The notes below the pieces were generated by a model. The model ran no database searches. It worked only from the letters and a program-made list of their open reading frames with translations, and had not been told where the DNA came from. A stretch of DNA of 8,922 bases from Planctomycetota bacterium. Its GTDB lineage: Bacteria; Planctomycetota; UBA11346. Position numbers and translations under genes: made by a program. The DNA lies in NCBI GenBank assembly GCA_007131555.1, contig SLQH01000250.1:1-8922 (forward strand), in the 5' to 3' direction. Below are positions 1 to 6,188 of the stretch, one piece after another (the first letter of the stretch is position 1; every line of letters starts with the position of its first letter).

Positions 1-5
1 TACCC

Positions 6-31
6 GGAGTACCGGGCCTTGGCCCGCGTAC
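6..31 (+). repeat. Hairpin repeat, copy 1 (REP-like)
   Basis: A 26-bp element beginning GGAG. It folds into a lower stem GTAC (9-12) with GTAC (28-31), an upper stem CGGGC (13-17) with GCCCG (22-26), a CTTG loop (18-21) and one bulged C at 27. The same element recurs in inverted orientation at 210-235 with 24 of 26 identical positions. It looks like a REP-type extragenic palindrome rather than a terminator, because no T-tract follows. The left boundary is uncertain because the window starts 5 bp upstream. Confidence 0.7.
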
Positions 32-199
32 ATTAGCGGGCGGTGATCCTTGAGGCCGGTAGAGGCTGGGGCGTCGCCATCACTGCCGTACCCCGCTGGC
101 GCTCTGTGTAGCCGCTCACGATCACGAGTCGCGGTATCTGCGAGCCGTAATGCTGCGCCCTGCCGACGATCGGGCTGGCACGTAGCGAAAAAACGAGAG

Positions 200-239
200 C
201 CACGCCTCGGCACGCGGGCCAAGGCCCGGTGCTCCGTGG
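200..239 (-). repeat. Hairpin repeat, copy 2 (inverted, REP-like)
   Basis: Inverted copy of the 6-31 element; core 210-235. Here the lower stem is GCAC (210-213) with GTGC (229-232), the upper stem CGGGC (215-219) with GCCCG (224-228), and the loop CAAG (220-223). An outer stem CCACG (200-204) with CGTGG (235-239) lengthens the hairpin beyond an internal loop. Relative to copy 1 the only two core differences fall on the two sides of one base pair, T-A replaced by C-G, so pairing is kept. The two copies enclose about 180 bp of non-coding sequence. Confidence 0.7.
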
Positions 240-333
240 TGGTGGTGTGATCGGCAGCAGTTACCGGCGAGTCCGGGGCCGAAAGAGGCCAAACCAGGCA
301 TCGCATCAGTCTATCGCGGACAGGCTTCCCAGC

Positions 334-999
334 TCAAGTGCGCCGATAGGCCTCAATGCGAGCGACGTCATCAGGACCCAGACGACGGCCATCAATAGCC
401 TGGCTGCTCAGATGGGCCACCGCCTCGTCGATGGTGATGATGGCCTGGACCGGCACCGCGAACTCGCGGGCGATCTCCTGGGCGGCCGAGTCCTGGCCCT
501 GGCCACGCTCCTGGCGGTCGACGCTGACCACCACGCCGACCACCCGGATCGGCAGGCCGGCAAGTTTGGTCAGGCTTTCGCGCACCGCGGTACCGGCGGT
601 CAGCACGTCATCGACGATGACCACCGAGGCCCCATCGGCCAGGGGAGCCCCGACAAAACCACCACCGTCACCATGATCCTTGACCTCCTTGCGGTCGAAG
701 CACCAGTGCACCGGACGGCCGAGCTGCTGGGCATAGGCCTGGGACGCCGCCAGGGCCAGGGGGATGCCCTTGTAGGCCGGGCCGAAGACGATGTCGACCG
801 CATCGCCGGCCACGGCCTGGATGGCAGGCGCATAGCAGGCCCCGATCACGGCCAGATCGTCGGCACTGTGGAAGCAGCCGGTGTTGATGAAATAGGGACT
901 GCGGCGGCCGCTCTTGAGGGTGAAGTCGCCAAAGCGCAGAGCCTCGCGCCGGACCAGGAGTTCGAGGAAGCGGATCTGATGGGGATGCAGGGTGCTCAT
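334..999 (-). CDS. pyrE: Orotate phosphoribosyltransferase
   Basis: Converts orotate and PRPP to orotidine 5'-monophosphate in cytoplasmic de novo pyrimidine synthesis. The 221-residue product is close to the usual length (E. coli PyrE is 213) and collinear with that protein as I recall it. Numbering from the ATG at 999, the N-terminal orotate-side motif with FTLKSGRRSPYF is near 26-37, FGPAYKGIPLA near 72-82, and the catalytic-loop RKEVKDHG at 103-110. The PRPP-binding signature VVIVDDVLTAGTA is at 126-138, followed by SLDRQERG-like SVDRQERG near 159-166. Start choice: ATG codons lie at 1011 and 999 and neither has a clear Shine-Dalgarno; I prefer 999 because family alignment begins there. 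The gene follows the aldo/keto reductase by 47 bp (35 bp from the alternative start), so co-transcription is likely. The spacer has a small hairpin, CGGCG/CGCCG at 1027-1040. No key residue is missing. Confidence 0.95.
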   Translation of the reverse strand: MSTLHPHQIRFLELLVRREALRFGDFTLKSGRRSPYFINTGCFHSADDLAVIGACYAPAIQAVAGDAVDIVFGPAYKGIPLALAASQAYAQQLGRPVHWCFDRKEVKDHGDGGGFVGAPLADGASVVIVDDVLTAGTAVRESLTKLAGLPIRVVGVVVSVDRQERGQGQDSAAQEIAREFAVPVQAIITIDEAVAHLSSQAIDGRRLGPDDVARIEAYRRT

Positions 1000-1046
1000 G
1001 GGCCGCAGCATGGACCGGCTCGACGACGGCGCAACCGCCGGCCGCT

Positions 1047-2036
1047 TCAGAGGGCCATGGCGGCGCAGACGGCATCGATCCGAGCCAGTTCGTCGGCACT
1101 GAAGTCGATGCGGCGGCAGGCCGCGACATTGGCCAGGATCTGTTCCGGGCGGCTGGCCCCGATCAATACCGAGGTGACCCGCTCATCGCGCAGCAGCCAG
1201 GCCAGGGCCAGAGCCGCCAGGGACTGGCCCCGGTCGGCAGCCAGACTGGCCAATGAGCGCAGACCATCAAGAACCGCCGGAGTCAGGCGCTCGCGCAGAC
1301 CGCCCTGGGCCTGGTCGGCGGCCCGGCTGTCGCCGGGAATGCCATCAAGATAGCGCTCGGTCAGCAGGCCCTGGGCCAGGGGCGAGAAGCAGATCACCCC
1401 CATGCCGGCCGCTGCCGCCCCCGGCAGGACGCTGTCGATGGCCCGACGGTTGAGCAGGTTGCAGCAGGGTTGGTGGATGGTCAGCGGCGGCCCAGACAGG
1501 CGCCGCATGGTCTCGACCGCCGCGCTGAGAGACGGCTCATGATAATTGGAGATGCCCACATACAGGGCCTTGCCCTGCTGGACCAGCGAGGCCAGGGCCC
1601 CCATGGTCTCCTCCAGGGGGGTGTCGGGGTCATGGCGATGATGATAGAAGATGTCGACGTAGTCCACGCCAAGGCGCTTGAGGCTGGCGTCGCAGCTGGC
1701 GATGATGTATTTACGGCTGCCCCAGTCGCCATAAGGACCAGACCACATCCGGTACCCGGCCTTGCTGCTGATCAGCAGTTCGTCACGAGGCATGTCGCGC
1801 AGGATCCGCCCGAACAACTGTTCGCTGGCCCCCGGCGGGCGGCCATAGTTGTTGGCGAAATCGAAATGGGTGATGCCCTGATCGAAGGCGGTAAAGAACA
1901 GCCGCCGCGAGGTGTCGTCGTCACGATAGCCGCCGATGGCCTGCCAGCCACCAAGGCTGATCATGGGCAGATACAGGCCGGAACGGCCACACCGACGGTA
2001 CTGCATGCGTTCATAGCGATCAGCGGCGAAATCCAT
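1047..2036 (-). CDS. yghZ: Aldo/keto reductase, YghZ (L-glyceraldehyde 3-phosphate reductase) type
   Basis: A 329-residue NADPH-dependent reductase of the AKR14/YghZ type, which in E. coli reduces L-glyceraldehyde 3-phosphate and other toxic aldehydes such as methylglyoxal. It is a cytoplasmic TIM barrel. Visible landmarks: the opening MQYRRCGRSGLYLP (11-24), ITHFDFANNYG (55-65) with catalytic Asp59 and Tyr64, SSKAGYRMW (90-98) with Lys92, and DIFYHHRHD (128-136) with catalytic His133. Further on are KALYVGISNY (156-165), IHQPCCNLLNR (187-197) and the C-terminal cofactor segment VTSVLIGASRPEQ (287-299). All four catalytic residues are present. The frame stays open upstream to 2162, but the ATG at 2036 has a perfect AGGAGG 5 bp ahead and matches the family N-terminus. 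The closest known relatives are strongly similar to E. coli YghZ; the exact in vivo substrate is not shown by sequence. It is divergent from the 853-residue membrane protein and likely co-transcribed with pyrE. Confidence 0.93.
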   Translation of the reverse strand: MDFAADRYERMQYRRCGRSGLYLPMISLGGWQAIGGYRDDDTSRRLFFTAFDQGITHFDFANNYGRPPGASEQLFGRILRDMPRDELLISSKAGYRMWSGPYGDWGSRKYIIASCDASLKRLGVDYVDIFYHHRHDPDTPLEETMGALASLVQQGKALYVGISNYHEPSLSAAVETMRRLSGPPLTIHQPCCNLLNRRAIDSVLPGAAAAGMGVICFSPLAQGLLTERYLDGIPGDSRAADQAQGGLRERLTPAVLDGLRSLASLAADRGQSLAALALAWLLRDERVTSVLIGASRPEQILANVAACRRIDFSADELARIDAVCAAMAL

Positions 2037-2041
2037 GCGGT

Positions 2042-2047
2042 CCTCCT
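2042..2047 (-). promoter_or_regulatory. Ribosome binding site fixing the reductase start
   Basis: On the minus strand this reads AGGAGG, 5 bp before the ATG at 2036. It decides against the longer upstream frame (to 2162), whose extra 42 residues have no family counterpart. Confidence 0.85.
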
Positions 2048-2142
2048 GGTGACATGGCACCCTAGCCGTTCCTGATCCCGGCAAAAGGGGCTTGTCGTCG
2101 CGGGTGCCCATGACACTGCTTCCCGGCAGGCATCGGCACGAC

Positions 2143-2170
2143 TTGGCAGACCCGGACCACAAGTCATACT
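2143..2170 (+). promoter_or_regulatory. Candidate promoter for the membrane protein gene
   Basis: TTGGCA at 2143-2148 (one mismatch to the -35 consensus), a 16-bp spacer, then CATACT at 2165-2170 (two mismatches to the -10 consensus). Transcription from about 2177 would give a leader of roughly 30 nt before the ATG at 2209. The element lies in the 172-bp divergent region; no comparably good promoter for the minus-strand reductase was found there. Confidence 0.45.
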
Positions 2171-2198
2171 ACAGTCAGGCCCGTGAGCCACGGCCCCC

Positions 2199-2202
2199 AG
2201 GA
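2199..2202 (+). promoter_or_regulatory. Ribosome binding site fixing the membrane protein start
   Basis: AGGA, 6 bp before the ATG at 2209. It supports that start over an in-frame ATG at 2092, which would add 39 residues without recognisable features and would sit upstream of the candidate promoter. Confidence 0.6.
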
Positions 2203-2208
2203 CCCAAC

Positions 2209-4770
2209 ATGACCGAGCCCCGCCCCACCCTCCACTGTGATCGCTGCGATGCGTTGATTCTGGAGGAGGAACTGGAGGACGGCCTGGCGATCCGCATCGG
2301 CGGCAAGCCCATCTGCCCGACCTGCGTCGATCAACTGCCGGATCGGGCCAAGGTCCGGATCAACCAGCTACGGGCCCTGCGCGGCATCCCGACCACGGTC
2401 TATCGCTACCGTTTCCCGGCCCAGCCCCAGGTCAACGCCTTCACCTTCAGCACCGCCTTCGGTGTCATGCGCCATCGCCGGGCCCTCAACCGCAACGAGC
2501 CCTACGATGCCCCCCTGCTCGGACCACACAGCACTCCTCTGCCGACCATCAGCAGCGCTGAGGAAACCGAACTCCTCATCCTGCGCAAACCCCATCATCT
2601 GGCCCTCGGTCTGGCGGCGGCAACAGCCGTCATCCTGATCATCATTGTCATGGCCGCTCGCTCGCCCGGACCTGATGGTCCAACGCTCGGCTCGCGCAGT
2701 GATTTTCCCGATGACAGCCGTGACGCCTTCGCCCAGGCCACCATCCGCCTCGACTCCGACCATCCATTGCGCGAAACCCTGGCCCAGGAACTCATCGACC
2801 AGCAACAGCCCCTGTGGTCAGACATCGCCGAGGCCATGGCGGCCGAGCGCCCCGATGAGGCACGGCGCCTGCTGGCCCGCTTCGATTTCCCAGATGACCC
2901 CCTCTTCGACACCGAACGACGGCGCATTGCCCTGACCGCAGAACGCATAGACGGCCTCGCCCAGCGCTTGCAGCAAGCCCCGGATACGGCCTCCATACCC
3001 CAGGATCCTGACCCGATCGAGCCGGATCCCCTCCCTGATGTAGAGCCCGTCGCCGATGACCCCAGCAGTGACGATGACCCGATCCCTCCTCCACCCCCCG
3101 CCCCCATGCGCCACTGGCGCATTGCCGCAGAAGACCTGGTCAGCGATCAGACCTCAGCCAACTGGGACAGCCAGACTGGGCGCGGTCTGCGCTTGACCAG
3201 TGACATCGGCTCGCTGAGTCGGCGCCTGCATCTGGAACCCGGTCGTTATCAACTCTGGATCCAACTGCGCGGAGTCGGAGATGGCGGCAGCCTGGAAGTC
3301 GTTTTGGACGGTGCCCGTTTCTCCATCTCCAGCGATATCCGCCTTGGACAACGGTCCCAATGGTATCCCATGGACGGTTCCGCTGTTGACATAGCCGAGG
3401 AACAGATCGTGGCCCTTGACCTCGTCGCCCGTCGTGCTGGTTGGGACATCCATCGCCTCCTGATCGCTGATCATCGCCTGGACAGCAGTCCGACCGGCAT
3501 CAATGACATCCCGACCGTGACCTGGTGGGAACCGGAACCAGAACCTGAGCCAGAACCCGAACCGGTGGCCCCACCGCCCCCACCTCAGGTCCAACACCCA
3601 AGCCCACGTTTCTCAGCCAACATCGGCCAGAAAGACACCTTTGCCTATCCGCCATCGGGCAGGTTTCCCGGCGTTGACCTGCGTCTGCCCGGCGGCATCC
3701 CCCGGATCATCTTCACCTCGGAACGGCAACTGAGGTGGAGCCCCACCGGTCGTCCCCACGGCATGGAGATCCGTCTCGATGGTTTGGCTGTCGCTGGCGG
3801 CGGCCTGGTCTTGCACCTCCACCCGGCGCGCATCCAGCGGGATCACCTCCTGGTTGAATTGTTCGATCAAGACGATCGTCGCCTGCGCCTTGATCCCGTG
3901 CCCCTCCCCTCTGCCGACTGGCATACCGTAACCATCGACTTCAGCGGCATCCCCCCGGCCCGTGAAGACAGTCGCGATTTTGATCCCACCCGCCTCTCCC
4001 ATCTGCGCCTGCGCGACCAGGAGGACCGGATCACCACCCCCTTCCTGCTGGCTCGGATGGCCACGGTCCGCGATCGCCCCCCTCGTCCTGAAGACATCGG
4101 CCTGAGCCATCGCGCCCTGGCCCCGACCAACATGGGGGCCTTGAATACGCTCTTGCAACGCACCTGGCGCAATCGTCAACATCAAGACCCATGGCGCCGG
4201 GCCATGAACCCCAAGCAGACCAAGTTCCTGTTCGGAGCCCGGATGTGGATCGGCAACTTCCGGACCAGGGTCTACGATGCCCTTGAGGCCGAAGACGGGG
4301 AGCGCCCGCCGGACCGTTCGGTGCAGCAACTGGTGATGCTCAATGAATGGCTGGATGAGACCTTCATCATCCCCCCCGACCTGATCGACAGCACCCATCA
4401 TCACATGATCGCCGTGGTCAGCGCCGGCACCGAATTCATCAGCGGTCTCAATCTGCGTCAGGCCCAGTTCAACTTCTGGCGCAAGCTCCTCGATGAGGCC
4501 ATCCGCAGCGGAGTCCTGCCAGTGGTGGTCCTGGGGCCCAACAAGGTCACCGAAGAACAGGTGGCCCAAGCTGAAGAACTCTGGCAACGCCTGATCGACA
4601 TGTTGGCCCAAGACTATCCCGGCATACCGATCATCGACCTGCGTCCGGTCCCCACCGCCGGCAGCGAACGCTTCCCAGCCGGATCAGCCCAGATGACCAT
4701 CGACCTGCTGATGGAAGGCTACCGCGAACTCAAGAACCGCATCGAGATCCTGCGTCAAGCCCGGCCCTGA
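2209..4770 (+). CDS. Single-pass membrane protein: zinc ribbon, beta-sandwich regions, degenerate SGNH-like domain
   Basis: I do not recognise a named family for the whole 853-residue protein. In order: a zinc-ribbon-like CxxC...CxxC at Cys10, Cys13, Cys36 and Cys39; a basic/aromatic stretch 47-95; one transmembrane helix at about 131-150 (LALGLAAATAVILIIIVMAA); and an alpha-helical acidic/arginine region 170-255. A Pro/Asp-rich linker follows (264-299), then a beta-rich, carbohydrate-binding-like region 300-425 containing LEPGRYQLWIQLRG. An EP repeat linker (441-452) precedes a second beta-rich region, about 495-617. The C-terminal region 670-850 is SGNH/GDSL-like in pattern: KFLFGARMWIGN, then AVVSAGTEF, PVVVLGPN, IPIIDL and a final helix. 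The usual catalytic Ser, Asn and Asp-x-x-His are not visible at the matching places. Topology is probably N-terminus inside and about 700 residues outside. hydF lies 196 bp downstream on the same strand, with no evidence of a shared role. An envelope glycan-binding or assembly role is inference only. Confidence 0.8.
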   Translation: MTEPRPTLHCDRCDALILEEELEDGLAIRIGGKPICPTCVDQLPDRAKVRINQLRALRGIPTTVYRYRFPAQPQVNAFTFSTAFGVMRHRRALNRNEPYDAPLLGPHSTPLPTISSAEETELLILRKPHHLALGLAAATAVILIIIVMAARSPGPDGPTLGSRSDFPDDSRDAFAQATIRLDSDHPLRETLAQELIDQQQPLWSDIAEAMAAERPDEARRLLARFDFPDDPLFDTERRRIALTAERIDGLAQRLQQAPDTASIPQDPDPIEPDPLPDVEPVADDPSSDDDPIPPPPPAPMRHWRIAAEDLVSDQTSANWDSQTGRGLRLTSDIGSLSRRLHLEPGRYQLWIQLRGVGDGGSLEVVLDGARFSISSDIRLGQRSQWYPMDGSAVDIAEEQIVALDLVARRAGWDIHRLLIADHRLDSSPTGINDIPTVTWWEPEPEPEPEPEPVAPPPPPQVQHPSPRFSANIGQKDTFAYPPSGRFPGVDLRLPGGIPRIIFTSERQLRWSPTGRPHGMEIRLDGLAVAGGGLVLHLHPARIQRDHLLVELFDQDDRRLRLDPVPLPSADWHTVTIDFSGIPPAREDSRDFDPTRLSHLRLRDQEDRITTPFLLARMATVRDRPPRPEDIGLSHRALAPTNMGALNTLLQRTWRNRQHQDPWRRAMNPKQTKFLFGARMWIGNFRTRVYDALEAEDGERPPDRSVQQLVMLNEWLDETFIIPPDLIDSTHHHMIAVVSAGTEFISGLNLRQAQFNFWRKLLDEAIRSGVLPVVVLGPNKVTEEQVAQAEELWQRLIDMLAQDYPGIPIIDLRPVPTAGSERFPAGSAQMTIDLLMEGYRELKNRIEILRQARP
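3529..3564 (+). repeat. Glu-Pro dipeptide repeat linker (6 x EP)
   Basis: Codes residues 441-452 of the membrane protein as six Glu-Pro pairs. Codons vary among units (GAA/GAG with CCG, CCA, CCT, CCC), so the DNA repeat is imperfect while the peptide repeat is exact. That fits selection for a stiff extended linker between the two beta-rich regions rather than recent slippage. Confidence 0.85.
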
Positions 4771-4821
4771 TCAGCAGCAAACCAAGCCGTGAACAGTACG
4801 TATTCATCTCAAGCGACCACC

Positions 4822-4848
4822 CCTGGGACCGCCGGTTTCCAACCGGCC
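4822..4848 (+). repeat. Extragenic palindromic repeat, copy A
   Basis: First copy of a perfect 27-bp direct repeat starting CCTGGGACC. Its core is a hairpin: GCCGGTT (4831-4837), loop TCC, AACCGGC (4841-4847). The second copy starts 46 bp later. No T-tract follows, so it is not a classic terminator. Confidence 0.85.
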
Positions 4849-4867
4849 CTCTCGGCCTTCGCCTTCT

Positions 4868-4894
4868 CCTGGGACCGCCGGTTTCCAACCGGCC
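4868..4894 (+). repeat. Extragenic palindromic repeat, copy B
   Basis: Second identical 27-bp copy, with the hairpin at 4877-4893 (7-bp stem, TCC loop). Identity without drift between two adjacent copies suggests recent duplication or gene-conversion-like homogenisation. Confidence 0.85.
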
Positions 4895-4908
4895 TCCTAC
4901 CCAACCCC

Positions 4909-4932
4909 GGCGGGCAGCCCGCCCGCGCTCCC
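4909..4932 (-). repeat. Extragenic palindrome of a related type, opposite orientation
   Basis: Read on the minus strand it begins GGGAGCGC and then folds through CCCGCC/GGCGGG (plus strand GGCGGG 4909-4914, loop CAG, CCCGCC 4918-4923). The GGGAG head followed by a GC hairpin resembles the head of the 6-31 and 210-235 elements, so it may belong to the same broad class. That grouping is inference. Confidence 0.6.
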
Positions 4933-4952
4933 ATCATGATCGGCCTGCAACC

Positions 4953-4957
4953 AGGAG
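4953..4957 (+). promoter_or_regulatory. Ribosome binding site of hydF
   Basis: AGGAG lies 9 bp before the ATG at 4967 and 6 bp before an in-frame TTG at 4964. Both spacings work; ATG is the more likely initiator, and the difference is one residue. Confidence 0.65.
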
Positions 4958-4966
4958 TCCTGCTTG

Positions 4967-6172
4967 ATGCGTCGTGCCCCCAAGAGCCTGCGCCTGCACA
5001 TCGGCCTGTTCGGCCGCCGCAACGCCGGCAAGTCCTCGACCCTCAACGCCCTCACCCGTCAAGAGGTGGCCATCGTCTCGCCTACCGCCGGCACCACCAC
5101 CGATCCGGTGGAGAAGCCGATGGAGATGCTGCCGCTAGGGCCGGTGCTGTTCATCGACACCGCCGGCATCGATGACCAAGGTGACCTGGGCGCCCAGCGG
5201 GTGGCCAAGACCCGCCGGGTCCTCGACCGCTGTGACCTCGCCGTCCTGGTTGCGGTCGGCGACAGTTGGGGCAGCTTTGAGGACGAGCTCCTGGCGGACC
5301 TGGAGCAACGCCAGGTGCCGACCCTGGTGCTGTTCAACAAATGCGACCTGACCACCCCTGACCAGGCACTCCGCGATCGCCTGACGGCCGCTGGCATCCC
5401 CTGGGTCGAGGGGGCCATGCACCAGCGCCAGGGGGTCGACCGCCTCTACGCCGCCCTGGTCGAGATCACCCCGGAGGAGTTCCTGACCACCCCCAGCCTG
5501 ATCGGCGATCTGGTCCCGCCCGGTGGGCTGTGCGTACTGGTGGTGCCAATCGACAAGGAGGCCCCCAAGGGGCGCCTGATCCAGCCCCAGGTCCAGACCA
5601 TCCGCGACCTGCTGGATCACGAGGCCTACGCCCTGGTGGTCAAGGAGCGCGAACTACGTGCCGCCCTCGACAACCTCAAGACCCCGCCGGCCCTGGTGGT
5701 CACCGACTCCCAGGCCTTCCTCAAGGTCGCCGCCGACACCCCGGACGAGATCCCCATGACCTCGTTCTCGATCCTGTTCGCCCGCCTCAAGGGGGACCTG
5801 TCCTCCTTCGTTGCCGGAGCCCAGGCCATCGACCGCCTGCGGGCCGGCGACCGGGTGCTGATCGCCGAATCCTGCTCCCACCACCCGATCACCGAGGACA
5901 TCGGCCGGGTCAAGATCCCCCGCTGGCTGGAACAGTACGTCGGTGGCGCCCTCGACATCCAGGTCACCCAGGGCCATGACTTCCCCGACGACCTGGCCGA
6001 CTACGCCCTGGTCATCCACTGCGGCTCCTGCATGCACAACCGCCGCAGCGTCCTGAGCCGCATCGCCCGCTGCCAGCAGGCCGGAGTCCCGATCACCAAC
6101 TATGGCATCGCCATCGCCCGTCTCCTGGGCATCGACGACCGGGCCCTCAAGCCCTTCGCCATGGGGCTGTAG
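4967..6172 (+). CDS. hydF: [FeFe]-hydrogenase H-cluster maturation GTPase HydF
   Basis: A 401-residue scaffold and carrier GTPase that holds the 2Fe precursor of the H-cluster, built with HydE and HydG, and passes it to the [FeFe]-hydrogenase HydA in the cytoplasm. The N-terminal G domain shows G1 GRRNAGKS (16-23), G2/switch I TAGTTTD (40-46), G3 DTAG (64-67) and G4 NKCD (124-127). A middle dimerisation region follows (about 170-265). The C-terminal [4Fe-4S] site shows CSHH (Cys303, His305-306) and HCGSC (His351, Cys352, Cys355), the ligand set expected of HydF. Length and spacing match the family (about 400 residues). This separates it from TrmE/Era GTPases, which share the G domain but lack the cluster site. 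No hydE, hydG or hydrogenase gene lies within the window. The gene converges with the glycosidase gene, with 8 bp between the stops. Everything needed for function appears intact. Confidence 0.95.
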   Translation: MRRAPKSLRLHIGLFGRRNAGKSSTLNALTRQEVAIVSPTAGTTTDPVEKPMEMLPLGPVLFIDTAGIDDQGDLGAQRVAKTRRVLDRCDLAVLVAVGDSWGSFEDELLADLEQRQVPTLVLFNKCDLTTPDQALRDRLTAAGIPWVEGAMHQRQGVDRLYAALVEITPEEFLTTPSLIGDLVPPGGLCVLVVPIDKEAPKGRLIQPQVQTIRDLLDHEAYALVVKERELRAALDNLKTPPALVVTDSQAFLKVAADTPDEIPMTSFSILFARLKGDLSSFVAGAQAIDRLRAGDRVLIAESCSHHPITEDIGRVKIPRWLEQYVGGALDIQVTQGHDFPDDLADYALVIHCGSCMHNRRSVLSRIARCQQAGVPITNYGIAIARLLGIDDRALKPFAMGL

Positions 6173-6188
6173 CCCGTCCCTCAGCCCC
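6163..6188. terminator. Inverted repeat across the convergent stop codons
   Basis: GGGGCTG (6163-6169) and CAGCCCC (6182-6188) form a perfect 7-bp stem with a 12-nt loop. The loop and stem edge contain the hydF TAG (6170-6172) and the glycosidase TGA (6183-6181). The position between convergent genes suits a shared transcript-end hairpin, but neither strand has a T-tract, so intrinsic termination is doubtful. Confidence 0.35.

Larger units (their letters stand above)
1..333. other. Non-coding left flank downstream of pyrE
   Basis: I see no gene here. All three plus-strand frames entering from the left edge stop within about 53 bp, so at most the last few codons of a neighbour could be present. 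A minus-strand ATG at 33 stays open to the edge for 11 codons, which is too little to judge. A 66-codon plus-strand frame at 50-250 has no recognisable sequence and overlaps a strong hairpin, so I do not call it. The stretch holds two inverted hairpin repeats (6-31 and 200-239) and a possible stem between 39-47 and 79-87. No convincing U-tract terminator for pyrE is visible. Confidence 0.6.
4771..4966. other. Spacer before hydF with palindromic repeats
   Basis: A 196-bp non-coding spacer. It holds a 27-bp direct repeat present twice (4822-4848, 4868-4894), a third palindrome in opposite orientation (4909-4932) and the hydF ribosome site. A short frame across it (from 4789) is open only because the repeats lack stops. 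No convincing promoter was seen, so hydF may be read through from upstream or use a weak unrecognised promoter. Confidence 0.6.

Noticed and set aside
6..239. Integron attC site
   Set aside because: Lacks the RYYYAAC/GTTRRRY ends and the bulged asymmetric pattern expected of attC; no integrase gene in view.
50..250. 66-codon frame in the left flank
   Set aside because: No ribosome site, Arg/Ser/Ala-rich without pattern, and overlaps the hairpin at 200-239.
277..290. GGCC-GAAAGA-GGCC hairpin as a pyrE terminator
   Set aside because: Only a 4-bp stem and no T-tract on the minus strand.
229..1353. 374-codon open frame on the plus strand
   Set aside because: It lies antisense to pyrE and the reductase, both of which have clear family motifs. 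Its low-complexity Arg/Ala/Gly/Asp-rich product is typical of an opposite-strand shadow in GC-rich DNA.
2048..2100. Promoter for the aldo/keto reductase (TAGGGT-like -10, TTTTGC-like -35, minus strand)
   Set aside because: Both hexamers are too far from consensus to call.
3613..4611. 332-codon open frame on the minus strand inside the membrane protein gene
   Set aside because: No recognisable motif. The plus-strand frame has a coherent domain order, transmembrane helix and ribosome site.
4822..4894. Two-repeat CRISPR array
   Set aside because: Only two repeats with a short 19-bp spacer, a symmetric palindrome core and no cas genes; better explained as extragenic palindromes.
4789..5175. Frame running from the repeat region into hydF
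   Set aside because: It is made of palindromic repeats and then an off-frame reading of hydF; no start signal.
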